A stretch of 64,000 nt of DNA from Roseococcus sp. SYP-B2431 (GTDB lineage: Bacteria; Pseudomonadota; Alphaproteobacteria; Acetobacterales; Acetobacteraceae), in contig NZ_SJXD01000026.1 in NCBI RefSeq assembly GCF_004336745.1, positions 186,001 to 250,000 on the forward strand. Direction: 5' to 3'. The number at the start of each line of letters is the position of its first letter. Within the stretch, counting starts at the first letter, position 1. Shown here piece by piece: positions 1-9,954 of this stretch. A program made the translations under genes and the position numbers. The notes under the pieces are model-generated. The model searched no databases. It was given only the letters and a program-made list of their open reading frames with translations, and was not told the origin of the DNA.

Positions 1-5
1 TGATT

Positions 6-40
6 ACCCATATCCACCCAGATAAAACCGCCACAGCCCA
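6..40 (-). promoter_or_regulatory. Candidate MraZ operator (10-bp-phased TGGG repeats)
   Basis: Read on the minus strand, TGGGC ends at position 36, TGGGT at 16 and TGGGT at 6. These lie on an exact 10-bp period with one degenerate slot at 26-30. MraZ of E. coli binds direct TGGGN repeats separated by 5 nt, which is the same 10-bp phase, upstream of its own gene. Here the repeats run opposite to mraZ and the window begins at their edge, so more copies may lie outside. The operator role is inferred. Confidence 0.35.
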
Positions 41-200
41 ATACGGATGAGACGCTCGGGGGGGCGAGCATCTGGAAAAGGGCTGGTCGGGCGAGCCGAC
101 GGGGTTTCCGGGGGGGAACCTCGTCGGCCGCTGCTCCCGGCAGAGGAACCAAACTGACCGTCCCCCTTTGGCGCGTTCGAGAGGGGCATCCGACGGCACG

Positions 201-647
201 ATGACCCAGTTCCGGGGCAAATTCATCAACGGGTTGGACAAGAAGGGCCGCTGCAGCGTGCCGGCCCTGTTCCGCACCCGCCTTGCCGGAGAGGGCCTCG
301 TCCTGCGCCGTTCCACCCGCCATCCCTGCATCGAGGCCTGGCCCACTTCCGCCTTCGAGGCCGAGGTCAGCCCCAAGAGCCCGCTCGACGAACCGAGCGA
401 GGATGATGAATTCAAGGCCTATGCCCTCTACTCCGACACGGTGGACGTCACGCCCGACCCCGATGGCCGCATGATCCTTCCCGCCGACCTCATCCAGTTC
501 GCGAAGCTGAGCGACAGCGTGGCCTTCCTCGGCCGCATGGACTGCATCGAGCTCTGGGAACCCGCGGCCGCCGAGGCACAGATCGAGAAGGCCCGTCAGG
601 CGCTGGCCGAGAAGGCGCGCGCCCGGGCCGCGGCGGGGAGCGCCTGA
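201..647 (+). CDS. mraZ: Transcriptional regulator / division-cluster protein MraZ
   Basis: 148-residue MraZ, first gene of the dcw cluster. It is a ring-forming DNA-binding protein of the SpoVT/AbrB-like fold that represses its own operon in E. coli. The two half-domains show the conserved D-x2-G-R signatures at about residues 13-17 (LDKKGR) and 88-90 (DGR). The start at 201 is chosen because MTQFRGKF matches the usual MraZ N-terminus; a reading-frame extension to 168 adds 11 residues with no family resemblance. The stop overlaps the rsmH start as TGATG. The C-terminal tail is Ala/Arg-rich. Phased TGGG repeats at 6-40 could be its operator. Length and motifs fit the family closely. Confidence 0.95.
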   Translation: MTQFRGKFINGLDKKGRCSVPALFRTRLAGEGLVLRRSTRHPCIEAWPTSAFEAEVSPKSPLDEPSEDDEFKAYALYSDTVDVTPDPDGRMILPADLIQFAKLSDSVAFLGRMDCIELWEPAAAEAQIEKARQALAEKARARAAAGSA

Positions 648-1588
648 TGGCCCATATCCCCGTCCTGCTCCAGGAGGTCCTGGAATACCTGGCGCCGCGC
701 GCCGGCGAGAACATCCTCGACGGCACCTTCGGCGGCGGCGGCTATGCCCGCGCCATCCTTGAGGCCGCCCCCTGCACCGTCTGGGCCATGGACCGCGACC
801 CCGAGGCGATCGCGCGCGGCGCGGCCCTGGCCGCCGCGTATCCCGGCCGCCTGCACCTCATCGAGGGCCGCTTCGGCGACATGCTCGCGCATCTCTCGGC
901 CGCAGGCGTGTCCGCGCTGGGCGGGGTGGTGCTGGACCTCGGCGTCTCCAGCTTCCAGATCGACACGCCCGAGCGCGGCTTCTCCTTCCGCTTCGACGGT
1001 CCGCTCGACATGCGCATGGGCCGCGGCGGCCCGAGCGCGGCCGACCTCGTGAACACCCTTCCCGAGGCCGAGCTCGCCCATCTGATCTGGGAGCTCGGCG
1101 AGGAGCGGCATTCCCGCCGCGTTGCCCGCGCGATCGTGCGCGACCGCGCGGAGGCGCCCTTCGAGACCACGCTGCGCCTCGCCGAGACCATTCGCCGCGC
1201 CGTGCCGCGCGACCCGTCCGGCATCCATGGCGCGACCCGAAGCTTCCAGGCGCTGCGCATCCGCGTGAACGACGAGCTGGGCGAGATCGAGCGCGCGCTG
1301 GAACAGGCGCTCGGACTGCTGGCGCCCGGGGGCCGAATCGTTGTCGTATCATTTCACTCGTTGGAGGACCGGATCGTGAAGCGTGCCTTCCAGAAGGCCG
1401 CAGGCCGCACCCCTGGGGCGTCGCGGCACGACCCAGGCGCGCTGCTGGCGCCGCGCGCCGAGACGGAATTCGCCCTGCTCACGCCACGTTCCGTCCGTCC
1501 GGGCGCCACGGAGGCCGCGGAAAATCTGCGGTCCCGCTCCGCCCATCTCCGCGCCCTGCTCCGCAAGCCCGAAAGCCGCGCCGCATGA
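647..1588 (+). CDS. rsmH: 16S rRNA (cytosine(1402)-N(4))-methyltransferase RsmH
   Basis: 313 residues, the usual RsmH (MraW) length. The enzyme uses S-adenosylmethionine to N4-methylate C1402 in the decoding centre of 16S rRNA. The SAM-binding loop DGTFGGGG is at residues 25-32. [11 protein letters not shown] and the C-terminal [11 protein letters not shown] block are family signatures. It starts one base inside the mraZ stop (TGATG) and its own stop overlaps ftsL by four bases (ATGA), so translation is probably coupled on both sides. Its place second in the dcw cluster is the standard one. Confidence 0.97.
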   Translation: MAHIPVLLQEVLEYLAPRAGENILDGTFGGGGYARAILEAAPCTVWAMDRDPEAIARGAALAAAYPGRLHLIEGRFGDMLAHLSAAGVSALGGVVLDLGVSSFQIDTPERGFSFRFDGPLDMRMGRGGPSAADLVNTLPEAELAHLIWELGEERHSRRVARAIVRDRAEAPFETTLRLAETIRRAVPRDPSGIHGATRSFQALRIRVNDELGEIERALEQALGLLAPGGRIVVVSFHSLEDRIVKRAFQKAAGRTPGASRHDPGALLAPRAETEFALLTPRSVRPGATEAAENLRSRSAHLRALLRKPESRAA

Positions 1589-2565
1589 TCCATCCGCTGA
1601 CCCTCGTGACCTTCGCGGCTTTCCTCGGCTCCGGGCTCTACGTCTTCCAGACCAAGGAGGAGGTGGCGAAGCTGGACCGCGAACTGCGCGACGTCAGCCG
1701 CCAGATCGAGGGCGAGCGCTCCCGGACGCAGACGCTCTCGGCCGAATGGGCACGGCTGAACGACCAGGACCGGCTGCGCAGCATGGTGACGAGCCACCTG
1801 CGCGACATGCAGCCGATGGAGCCCTCGCAGTTCCAGCGGCTGGACGACGCGCAGCGCCGCATGCCGCAGGCCGTGGCCTTCGTGCCGGAAGCCACCGGCT
1901 TCCGGCGCCGCGCCGACGCGCCCTCCGCCCCGGGCGAGGTCCTGGTCTTCACCGCCGCGAGCATGCTGGCCGAGGCGGAGCCGCGCCGCGCCAGGCCGGC
2001 GCAGCGCGTCGTGCCGGCCACCGAGCCGGCCGTGGCCGCCGCATCCGCGCCCGTGGTGGCCGCGCCCGTCGTGACCGCGCCCGTCGTGGCCGCGCCGGCT
2101 CCGCAACCGGCCCCCGTCGCCGTCGCCGTCGCGGCCGCTTCGCCGGCTGCCCGCGCGCCCGCCGCAGCGCGGCCGGAAGCCGCCGCGCTGCCGCCCATCG
2201 CCGGGCCCAGCCTTGCCGCCGCGACCCGCCCGGTCCCGGCGGTCGCGCCTTCCTCCACCGAGCTTGCCGTCGCCGCGCCGCGCGCCAGCGCCTTGCCGCC
2301 GATCGCCGGTCCCGCCGCCGCGCCGGCCGCACGCACCGAGTCCCCCGCGGCGCGTGTCGCAGACGCCGCCCCGACCCCGCGCGCCACGCCCCGCATTCGC
2401 GTCGAGGCGCCGGCCCCGCGTCGGGCCCAGCTCGCCCAGGCTCCGATCGCCGCACCCCCGGCGCCGCTCCGCACGGCCATGCATGTCCAGCCCGCGCAGG
2501 CGTCCGGCGGCTCGCTGCTCGGCGGCGGCATGAGCCTGCCGCCTCCCGTGCCCTTCGGCCGATGA
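1585..2565 (+). CDS. ftsL: Cell division protein FtsL with a long Ala/Pro-rich tail
   Basis: 326 residues, roughly three times the usual FtsL. Residues 1-20 form the single membrane segment and residues 21-65 a heptad-like periplasmic coiled coil ([20 protein letters not shown]), as expected for FtsL, which joins FtsB and FtsQ to recruit FtsW-FtsI. From about residue 110 to the end the protein is a low-complexity Ala/Pro/Val tail with repeats ([16 protein letters not shown] twice). Identity rests on position between rsmH and ftsI and on the N-terminal architecture, because FtsL sequences diverge strongly. It overlaps both neighbours by ATGA. The tail should be periplasmic; its role is unknown. 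Codon use in the tail matches the neighbours. Confidence 0.85.
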   Translation: MIHPLTLVTFAAFLGSGLYVFQTKEEVAKLDRELRDVSRQIEGERSRTQTLSAEWARLNDQDRLRSMVTSHLRDMQPMEPSQFQRLDDAQRRMPQAVAFVPEATGFRRRADAPSAPGEVLVFTAASMLAEAEPRRARPAQRVVPATEPAVAAASAPVVAAPVVTAPVVAAPAPQPAPVAVAVAAASPAARAPAAARPEAAALPPIAGPSLAAATRPVPAVAPSSTELAVAAPRASALPPIAGPAAAPAARTESPAARVADAAPTPRATPRIRVEAPAPRRAQLAQAPIAAPPAPLRTAMHVQPAQASGGSLLGGGMSLPPPVPFGR

Positions 2566-4583
2566 GCGACCTGCCCCCCCCTGCCCCGAACGCCCGGCCC
2601 CTCGGCTTCGACGGGCTGCCCCTGCCCGAGCCGGGCCTGCCCGCGCGCGATGCGCTGCCGCGGGAAAGTCCGTCGCGCGCGCTGGTCCGCGTCGCCGCCT
2701 CGGAGGCCGCGCAGATGCGCAGGATGCGCGGGCGGCTGGCGGTGGCCTCCATCGGCTTCGGCGTGCTCTTCCTGGCCGTCGCGGCCAAGCTCACCGACGC
2801 CACGGTGCTCTCGCCCGCCGCCTCGCGCATCGCCCAGGCGCCGCGGATTCCGGCGCCGGAGCCGGCCGTCAGCCGCGCCGCCATCACCGATCGCAACGGC
2901 GAGATCCTCGCCGTCACCGTGCGCGGCACGGCGCTCTACGCGCGGCCGGCCGAGATCGATAATCCGGTCCAGGTCGCCGACCAGCTCGCCCGCATCCTGC
3001 CGCACCTAGACCGCGCCAGGCTGGTCCCGCGGCTCAGCCCGCCGCGGCAATTCGCCTATATCGACCGCTTCATCACGCCGCGGCAGCAGCAGCAGATCAA
3101 CGACCTCGGCATCCTCGGCCTCTACTTCGAGACCGCCGAGCGCCGCACCTATCCGCGCGGTCGCGACGCCGCCCATGTGCTAGGCGCGGTGGACGTGGAC
3201 GGCGAGGGCATCGCGGGCGTCGAGAAATGGTACGACGAGCGCCTGCGCGTGAGCCCCACGGCGCTGCGCCTCTCCATCGACATCCGCATCCAGCGCGAGC
3301 TGCGCGAGGCGCTGGACTACGCGATCGACCGCTTCAGCGGCATCGGCGGCTCGGCCATCCTGATGGACGTGAACACGGCCGAGGTCATCGGCATGGTCAG
3401 CCTGCCGGACTTCGCCGCCTCCGACCTCGCGACCGCCCCGGCCGAGCAGCGCTTCAACCGCGCCGTGACCGGCGTCTACGAGCCGGGCTCGACCTTCAAG
3501 CTCTTCACCGCCGCCATGGCGCTGGATTCCGGCACCGTCACCCTGAACTCGGGCTACGACGCGAGCCGCCCGATCCGCATCGGCCGGTTCCAGATCGACG
3601 ACTACAAGGGCAAGCACCGTTGGCTCTCGCTGCCCGAGATCATCGCCTATTCGTCCAACCTGGGCACCGCGCACATGGCGATGGCGCAGGGGATCACACG
3701 GCATCGCGAGTTCCTCGGGCGCCTGAGCCAGCTCTCGCGGCTCGGCGTCGAGCTGCCCGAGGCGGCCTCGCCGCTGGCGCCCTCCGCCCGGCGCTGGCGT
3801 GACATCAACACGATGACCATCGCATTCGGCCAGGGCATCTCGGTGACGCCGCTGCACATCGTCACGGGCGTCTCGGCGCTGGCGAATGGCGGCATCCTGC
3901 GTCAGCCGACCGTGCTCGCCGTCCCGCCCGGGCAGGAGCGCGAGGGCGTGCGCGTCATCAGCGAGCGCACCTCGGAGAGCATTCGCCGGCTGATGCGCGT
4001 CGCGGTGACCGACGGCTCCGCGCGTGCCGCGGATTCGCCGGGCTATTTCGTCGGCGGCAAGACCGGCACGGCGCAGAAGGTCGGCAATCGCGGCCAGTAC
4101 CTCGAGAACCAGCGCATCTCCTCCTTCATCGGCGCCTTCCCGATCAACGCGCCGCGCTATGCGCTGCACGTCCTGGTGGACGACCCCAAGGGCCGCGCCG
4201 ACACGGGCGGCTACGCGACGGCCGGCTGGGTGGCCGCGCCCGCCGCGCGCCGGGTCGTGGAGCGCACGGCGCCCATCCTGGGCCTCGTGCCCGAGATCGA
4301 GCGCATGGCGCAGATCCAGCAGACCATCGCCCTGTCGCTCAACGGCGCCCGCCCCACGGCCCAGCGCCCGGCCGCCACCGCGCCGGCCGCGCCCGCGGCG
4401 TCCCCGCGCGTCCCCGCCATCGCGCCCCGCCCCCTCCCCTCCATGGAACCGCAGCCTCCCCCTCTGCGCCGCACCGATGCGAGCGACGGCATCGCCATGC
4501 CACGGCTGGTGCTGCATGTGACCTCTCCTCCCCTTTCCTTCCCCCCCTCTCAGCCCCCCGAGACAGGCCGTGCGACTCGATGA
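2562..4583 (+). CDS. ftsI: Septal peptidoglycan transpeptidase FtsI (PBP3)
   Basis: 673-residue class B penicillin-binding protein that cross-links septal peptidoglycan with FtsW. Membrane anchor at about residues 59-77, then the PBP dimer domain, then the transpeptidase domain. All three active-site motifs are present: S310-T-F-K313 (nucleophile Ser310), S364-S-N366 and K500-T-G502. The start is the ATG overlapping the ftsL stop (ATGA at 2562-2565); the reading frame stays open upstream to 1383 only as a shadow of rsmH and ftsL. The last ~80 residues after the catalytic domain form a Pro/Ala-rich periplasmic tail. The end overlaps murE by 14 nt. Confidence 0.96.
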   Translation: MSDLPPPAPNARPLGFDGLPLPEPGLPARDALPRESPSRALVRVAASEAAQMRRMRGRLAVASIGFGVLFLAVAAKLTDATVLSPAASRIAQAPRIPAPEPAVSRAAITDRNGEILAVTVRGTALYARPAEIDNPVQVADQLARILPHLDRARLVPRLSPPRQFAYIDRFITPRQQQQINDLGILGLYFETAERRTYPRGRDAAHVLGAVDVDGEGIAGVEKWYDERLRVSPTALRLSIDIRIQRELREALDYAIDRFSGIGGSAILMDVNTAEVIGMVSLPDFAASDLATAPAEQRFNRAVTGVYEPGSTFKLFTAAMALDSGTVTLNSGYDASRPIRIGRFQIDDYKGKHRWLSLPEIIAYSSNLGTAHMAMAQGITRHREFLGRLSQLSRLGVELPEAASPLAPSARRWRDINTMTIAFGQGISVTPLHIVTGVSALANGGILRQPTVLAVPPGQEREGVRVISERTSESIRRLMRVAVTDGSARAADSPGYFVGGKTGTAQKVGNRGQYLENQRISSFIGAFPINAPRYALHVLVDDPKGRADTGGYATAGWVAAPAARRVVERTAPILGLVPEIERMAQIQQTIALSLNGARPTAQRPAATAPAAPAASPRVPAIAPRPLPSMEPQPPPLRRTDASDGIAMPRLVLHVTSPPLSFPPSQPPETGRATR

Positions 4584-6039
4584 GCTCCGCGCGCCCTGCC
4601 CGAGGCTGAGCGGTTCGGGCTCGGCTGAAATCCGCGGAATCACCGCCGACAGCCGGGCCGTGCGGCCGGGCTTCCTCTTCGCCGCCCTGCCGGGCGCGAA
4701 GGCCGACGGCACGCGCTTCATTGCCGATGCGGTGAAGGCCGGCGCGGCCGCCGTCCTGGCGCCGGAAGGCACGGAATGGCCGGCCGAGGTGCCCGAGCGG
4801 CCGCTGCTGCGCGCCGCCGATCCCCGCCGCGCGCTGGCGCTGATGGCCGCCGCCTTCCATGGCGCGCAGCCGGAACGGATCGTCGCCATCACCGGCACCA
4901 ACGGGAAAACCAGCACGGCGGATTTCCACCGTCAGCTCATGGCGCTGGCCGGGCGGCGCGCCGCCTCGCTCGGCACGCTCGGGCTGATCGCCGAGGGCTT
5001 CCCGGTCGGGCCCAGCCTGACCACGCCGGATCCGGTCTCGCTGCACGCGCAGCTCGCCGCCCTGGCGCAGGCGGGCGTCACGGACCTCGCCATGGAGGCG
5101 AGCTCGCACGGGCTCGACCAGCGGCGGCTCGACGGGGCGAAGCTCGCCGCCGGCGCCTTCACCAACCTCACGCGCGACCATCTCGACTATCACGGCGACA
5201 TGGCCGGCTACCGCGCGGCCAAGCTGCGCCTCTTCGACCGGCTGCTGCCCGCCGGCGCCACGGCCGTGCTGCATGCGGACATGGAGTCCGGCACGCTCGA
5301 GGCGCTGCGCGGGATCGTCGCGGCGCGGGGCCTGCGCGGCATCGAGGTCGGCGAAGCCGGGCGCGACATCCGGCTGATCTCCCAGCGCGCGCTGCCGGCC
5401 GGCCAGGTGGTCGAGCTCGACGCCTTCGGCCGGCGCGAGAGCGTGACGCTCGCGCTGCCGGGGCGCTTCCAGGCGGACAACGCCCTCGTCGCCATGGGCC
5501 TCGCGGCCGGTCTGGGCGTCGACGCGCTGGCGCTCCTGCCGCGCCTCGCCGGCGTGCGCGGCCGGATGGAGCTGGCCGCCACCCTGCCCAACGGCGCCGC
5601 CGTCTATGTCGACTACGCGCACACGCCGGACGCGCTGGCCCGGCTGCTGGCCGCGCTGCGGCCCCATGTGGCGCCCGGGGCGAAGCTGCATGTCCTCTTC
5701 GGCGCGGGCGGCGACCGCGACCCCGGCAAGCGCCCGCTGATGGGCGCCGCGGCCGCGGAGTCCGCCGACGTGCTCTGGGTCACTGACGACAATCCGCGCA
5801 GCGAGGACCCTGCCGCCATCCGGGCCGCCATCCTCGGCGCCGCCATCCCTTCCGCCACCGCCGCGCGCGACGCGGGCGAGCGCGAGGGCGCCATCGCGGC
5901 GGCCCTCTCGGCGCTGCGGCCGGGCGACGTCCTGGCCGTCGCCGGCAAGGGGCACGAGAGCGGCCAGACCATCGCCGGCGTCACCACGCCCTTCGACGAT
6001 GCCGAGGTGGTCCGCCGCCTCGCGGGGATCGCGGCATGA
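4570..6039 (+). CDS. murE: UDP-MurNAc-L-Ala-D-Glu:meso-DAP ligase MurE
   Basis: 489 residues. Cytoplasmic ATP-dependent ligase that adds the third stem-peptide residue. The P-loop GTNGKTST is at 109-116, and the DNPR motif (residues 407-410), which marks meso-diaminopimelate rather than lysine specificity, is intact. The start is GTG at 4570, 14 nt inside ftsI, and gives the normal N-terminus MRLDELR; the ATG at 4580 is out of frame. The gene ends in an ATGA overlap with murF. So the peptidoglycan here should be the DAP type usual for Gram-negatives. Confidence 0.96.
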   Translation: MRLDELRAPCPRLSGSGSAEIRGITADSRAVRPGFLFAALPGAKADGTRFIADAVKAGAAAVLAPEGTEWPAEVPERPLLRAADPRRALALMAAAFHGAQPERIVAITGTNGKTSTADFHRQLMALAGRRAASLGTLGLIAEGFPVGPSLTTPDPVSLHAQLAALAQAGVTDLAMEASSHGLDQRRLDGAKLAAGAFTNLTRDHLDYHGDMAGYRAAKLRLFDRLLPAGATAVLHADMESGTLEALRGIVAARGLRGIEVGEAGRDIRLISQRALPAGQVVELDAFGRRESVTLALPGRFQADNALVAMGLAAGLGVDALALLPRLAGVRGRMELAATLPNGAAVYVDYAHTPDALARLLAALRPHVAPGAKLHVLFGAGGDRDPGKRPLMGAAAAESADVLWVTDDNPRSEDPAAIRAAILGAAIPSATAARDAGEREGAIAAALSALRPGDVLAVAGKGHESGQTIAGVTTPFDDAEVVRRLAGIAA

Positions 6040-7478
6040 CCGCGCCCGACGATCGGAGCGTCGAAGGGCGGGGCGACGGCGCCCTCTGGACCTGCGCCGA
6101 GCTGCGCGCGGCGACGGGCGGCAGTTGCGACGACTCCCTGGAGGTCTCCGGCATCTCCATCGACACCCGCACCGTCGGCGAGGGCGAGCTCTTCGTCGCC
6201 CTGCGCGACGTCCGGGACGGGCACGACTTCGTCGGCCAGGCCTTCGCCAAGGGCGCCGCCGCCATGGTGGACCGCGGCGTCGAGGCGGTCGGGCCCATGC
6301 TGCGCGTCGCCGACACGCTGGCCGGCCTTACCGCGCTGGGCGCCGCGGGGCGCGCACGCAGCGCGGCACAGGTGATCGCCGTCACCGGCAGCGTCGGCAA
6401 GACCACGACCAAGGAGATGCTGAAACGGGCCTGCGCGGCCCTCGGCGCCACCCATGCCTCGGCCGCCAGCCACAACAACCATTGGGGCGTACCGCTCACC
6501 CTCGCCCGCATGCCGCGCGACACGGAATGGGCCGCCATCGAGATCGGCATGAACCATCGCGGCGAGATCGCGCCCCTCGCGCGCCTGGCGAAGCCCGGCG
6601 TGGCCGTGGTGACCAATGTCGGCACCGCCCATATCGGCCATCTCGGCAGCGCGGAGGCCATCGCCGACGAGAAGGCCGACATCGCGGCCGGCATCGCCCG
6701 CTGCGGCGTCGCCATCCTGCCGCAGGACAGCCCGCATTTCGCCCGCATGGCCGACATCGCGGCCGGCTACGGCGCCCGGGTCGTGGGCTTCGGCGAGGAT
6801 CCCGCCTCCACGGCGCGGCTGATCGCCTTTCGCGGCGGCGAGGCGTCGGGCGAGGCGGAATTCGACCTCTCGGGCCGCCATGTGACGCTGCGGCTGGAGC
6901 AGCCGGGCCGGCACATGGCGATGAACGCGCTGGCGGCGCTGGCCGCCATCCAGGCCGCGGGCGGCGATGCGGGCCTCGCCGCCGCCGCGCTCTCGGGCTT
7001 CGGCGCCGGGGCCGGGCGCGGCGAGATGCGCCGCATCTCCACCCCGGACAAGGGCACGGCCCTGCTGCTGGACGAGAGCTACAATTCCTCGGACAGCGCG
7101 CTGCGCGCCGCCTTCGCCGTGCTGGCCCAGCAGAAGGCGCGCCGCCGCATCGCCGTCCTGGGCGACATGCTGGAGATGGGAGAGTTCGGCCCTGCCCTGC
7201 ACTCGGCGCTGGCCTCCGATGCGGCCAGCGCGGCCGAGCTGGTCTATGCCTGCGGTCCGCTCATGGGGCATCTCTTCGCCGCCCTGCCGGCCGACCGCCG
7301 CGGGGCGCACACCCCAGATGCCGCGAGCCTCGCGCCGCTTGTCGCCGCGGCCCTCCGCGACGGCGATGCGGTGCTGGTGAAGGGATCGCTCGGCATGCGC
7401 ATGGCCGAGATCATCCGCGCACTCACGGGTGCCCCCAAGGATGCCCCTGGGGCGGGCACCGATAGGAAGACCGCATGA
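6036..7478 (+). CDS. murF: UDP-MurNAc-tripeptide:D-Ala-D-Ala ligase MurF
   Basis: 480 residues. Catalyses the last cytoplasmic amino-acid ligation, adding D-Ala-D-Ala (made by Ddl, encoded at 14.8 kb) to UDP-MurNAc-tripeptide. P-loop GSVGKTTT at residues 118-125, followed by the [13 protein letters not shown] and [10 protein letters not shown] blocks typical of MurF. The first ~18 residues ([15 protein letters not shown]) are a poorly conserved extension before the LWTCAEL start of the fold; the ATG at 6036 is kept because it forms the ATGA overlap seen across the cluster. The mraY start overlaps its stop in the same way. Confidence 0.96.
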   Translation: MTAPDDRSVEGRGDGALWTCAELRAATGGSCDDSLEVSGISIDTRTVGEGELFVALRDVRDGHDFVGQAFAKGAAAMVDRGVEAVGPMLRVADTLAGLTALGAAGRARSAAQVIAVTGSVGKTTTKEMLKRACAALGATHASAASHNNHWGVPLTLARMPRDTEWAAIEIGMNHRGEIAPLARLAKPGVAVVTNVGTAHIGHLGSAEAIADEKADIAAGIARCGVAILPQDSPHFARMADIAAGYGARVVGFGEDPASTARLIAFRGGEASGEAEFDLSGRHVTLRLEQPGRHMAMNALAALAAIQAAGGDAGLAAAALSGFGAGAGRGEMRRISTPDKGTALLLDESYNSSDSALRAAFAVLAQQKARRRIAVLGDMLEMGEFGPALHSALASDAASAAELVYACGPLMGHLFAALPADRRGAHTPDAASLAPLVAAALRDGDAVLVKGSLGMRMAEIIRALTGAPKDAPGAGTDRKTA

Positions 7479-8563
7479 TCCCCCTGCTGCTCGGCCCGTT
7501 GGCTGACGATTTCATTCTGTTCAACCTGGCCCGCTACACCACCTTCCGCGCGGGCGCCGCCTGCATGACGGCGCTGTTCATCGCCCTGTTCTTCGGCAAG
7601 AAGGTCATCGCCTGGCTGCGCACCTTCCAGCCGGGCGGCCAGCCCATCCGCGAGGACGGGCCGGCGAGCCACCTGCTCACCAAGAAGGGCACGCCGACCA
7701 TGGGCGGCGTGCTGATCCTGCTGTCGCTCACGCTCTCCGTGCTGCTCTGGGCCGACCTGCGCAACGGCTTCGTCTGGGCGGTGCTCTTCGTGACGCTGGG
7801 CTATGGCTGCCTGGGCTTCGTGGACGACTGGCTGAAGGTCACCAAGCGCAACACCAAGGGCGTCTCGGGGCGCCAGAAGCTGATCGCGCAGGCGGCCATC
7901 GCACTCGGCGCGGCCATCTGGTTCTCCCTGATGCTGCCCGAGCCGCTCTCGACCACCCTGGCCGTGCCCTTCCTCAAGGACACGCTGGTGCCGCTCGGCC
8001 TCGCCTTCCCGCTGGTAGCGGTGTTCGTGATGATGGGCGCCTCCAACGCGGTGAACCTGACCGATGGGCTGGACGGGCTGGCCATCGTGCCGGTCATGAT
8101 CGCCTCCGCGGTCTTCGCGCTGATCGCCTATCTCGTCGGCAACCGGGTCTTCGCCGACTACCTGCAGCTGCATGCGGTCGCGGGCGCGGGCGAGCTCGCG
8201 GTCTTCTGCTCGGCGCTGATCGGCGCCTCGCTCGGCTTCCTCTGGTTCAACGCGCCGCCGGCCGCGGTCTTCATGGGCGACACGGGCAGCCTGGCGCTGG
8301 GCGGCGCGCTGGGGGCGGTGGCGGTGGCGACCAAGCACGAGATCGTGCTGGCCATCGTGGGCGGGCTCTTCGTCGTGGAGACGCTGTCGGTCATCATCCA
8401 GGTCTTCTGGTTCAAGCGGACCGGCCGGCGCGTCTTCCTGATGGCGCCGCTGCACCACCATTTCGAGAAGAAGGGCTGGGCCGAGCCCACCATCGTGATC
8501 CGCTTCTGGATCATCGCGATGGTGCTGGCGCTGGTCGGCCTTTCCACGCTGAAGATCCGATGA
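7475..8563 (+). CDS. mraY: Phospho-MurNAc-pentapeptide transferase MraY
   Basis: 362 residues, ten predicted membrane segments. Inner-membrane enzyme that transfers phospho-MurNAc-pentapeptide to undecaprenyl phosphate, forming lipid I, the substrate of MurG. Conserved elements include GTPTMGG (about residue 71), the catalytic GFVDDWLK region, the [13 protein letters not shown] block and the C-terminal [12 protein letters not shown] histidine motif. Overlaps murF and murD by ATGA. Length and order are standard. Confidence 0.97.
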   Translation: MIPLLLGPLADDFILFNLARYTTFRAGAACMTALFIALFFGKKVIAWLRTFQPGGQPIREDGPASHLLTKKGTPTMGGVLILLSLTLSVLLWADLRNGFVWAVLFVTLGYGCLGFVDDWLKVTKRNTKGVSGRQKLIAQAAIALGAAIWFSLMLPEPLSTTLAVPFLKDTLVPLGLAFPLVAVFVMMGASNAVNLTDGLDGLAIVPVMIASAVFALIAYLVGNRVFADYLQLHAVAGAGELAVFCSALIGASLGFLWFNAPPAAVFMGDTGSLALGGALGAVAVATKHEIVLAIVGGLFVVETLSVIIQVFWFKRTGRRVFLMAPLHHHFEKKGWAEPTIVIRFWIIAMVLALVGLSTLKIR

Positions 8564-9954
8564 CGGCGTCCGATCGCAGAGCCAGTGCGGCGCCCGGCGA
8601 CCAGCCCTTCGCGGGCCTGCGCGTCGCGGTGGTGGGGCTGGGCAAGGCCGGCCTCCCGGCCGCGCGCCGGCTGCGCGAATGGGGCGCCGAGGTGACCGCC
8701 TGGGACGACCGGGCGCCGGGCCGCGAGGCGGCGGCGGCGGCGGGGCTGCATGTGGCCGACCCGGCCGGCGATTTCATCCAGGACGCCCTGCTGCTCTCGC
8801 CTGGCATCCCGCACGCCCTGCCGCGCGCGCATCCCGCCGCGGCGGCCGCCCGGGCCCTGGGCAGGCCGATCCTGGTCGATGTCGAGTTCCTCTACCGCGC
8901 GGTCCGCGCCGCCGGCAGCAAGGCCCGGTTCGCCGGCATCACCGGCACCAACGGCAAGAGCACGACCACGGCCCTGCTCGGGCATCTGGTCGCCCGCGCC
9001 GGCATCCCCGTGCAGGTGGGCGGCAACCTGGGCCCGGCGGCGCTCGACATGCCCATCCTGGACGACGACGGCATCTATGTCCTCGAGATGGCGTCCTACA
9101 TGCTGGAACGAATCGAGACGCTTCGATTCAACTGCGCAAGCATGCTGAACCTCAGCGTCGACCATCTCGACCGCCATGGCGACATGGACGGGTACCGCGC
9201 CGCCAAGGCGCGCATCTTCGCGACGCAGCGCGCCGGGGACACGGCCGTGCTCGGCATGGACGATCCGGCGACCGCCGGCCTGCGGGACGGCCTCCGCGCG
9301 CATGTCGTGCCCATCTCGGGGCACACGGCGCAGCATGGCGGCTTCTGGGCCACTGGCAGCCTGCTACGCGACGGGCGCGGCCTCATCGCCGACCTCTCCA
9401 CCTGCCCCACCCTCCCCGGCGCGCACAACGCCCAGAATGCGGCCGCCGCCTGCGCCATGGCGCTCGCGCTCGGCCTCCGGCGCAACGACCTCGCCGACGG
9501 GCTGCACTCCTATCCCGGGCTGCCGCACCGCCAGGAGATCGTGGGCACGATCCGCGGCGTGCGCTTCGTGAATGACAGCAAGGCGACCAATGCTGACAGC
9601 GCCGCCCGCGCGCTCGCCAGCTACGAGCGCGTGGTCTGGATCGCCGGCGGCACGGGCAAGGAGGGCGGCATCGCGCCGCTCGCGCCGCATTTCCCGCGCA
9701 TCGCCCGGGCCTATCTCATCGGGCAGGATGGCGGGATCTTCGCCGCGACGCTGGCCGAGCACGGCGTGCCGCATCTGCGCCTCGACACCCTGGAGGAGGC
9801 GGTCTCCGCCGCCGCGGACGCCGCCTTCGCCGGCGCCGCCGAGGTGGTCCTCCTCTCGCCGGCGGCGGCTTCCTGGGACCAGTTCACCGGCTTCGACCAG
9901 CGCGGCGACCATTTCCGGGCCCTCGTCCAGAACCTTTCCAAGGGGCACGCCTGA
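8560..9954 (+). CDS. murD: UDP-MurNAc-L-alanine:D-glutamate ligase MurD
   Basis: 464 residues. Adds D-Glu to UDP-MurNAc-L-Ala. An N-terminal nucleotide-binding fold ([10 protein letters not shown], residues 23-32) precedes the ATP P-loop GTNGKSTT at 129-136. The block [12 protein letters not shown] and the C-terminal [11 protein letters not shown] segment are MurD signatures. The first ~17 residues are a variable extension; the ATG at 8560 is selected because it sits in the ATGA overlap with mraY. The stop overlaps ftsW as TGATG. Confidence 0.96.
   Translation: MTASDRRASAAPGDQPFAGLRVAVVGLGKAGLPAARRLREWGAEVTAWDDRAPGREAAAAAGLHVADPAGDFIQDALLLSPGIPHALPRAHPAAAAARALGRPILVDVEFLYRAVRAAGSKARFAGITGTNGKSTTTALLGHLVARAGIPVQVGGNLGPAALDMPILDDDGIYVLEMASYMLERIETLRFNCASMLNLSVDHLDRHGDMDGYRAAKARIFATQRAGDTAVLGMDDPATAGLRDGLRAHVVPISGHTAQHGGFWATGSLLRDGRGLIADLSTCPTLPGAHNAQNAAAACAMALALGLRRNDLADGLHSYPGLPHRQEIVGTIRGVRFVNDSKATNADSAARALASYERVVWIAGGTGKEGGIAPLAPHFPRIARAYLIGQDGGIFAATLAEHGVPHLRLDTLEEAVSAAADAAFAGAAEVVLLSPAAASWDQFTGFDQRGDHFRALVQNLSKGHA

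Noticed and set aside
1383-2561. N-terminal extension of FtsI by 393 codons
   Set aside because: The frame is open only as a shadow of rsmH and ftsL; the ATGA start at 2562 gives a normal PBP3.
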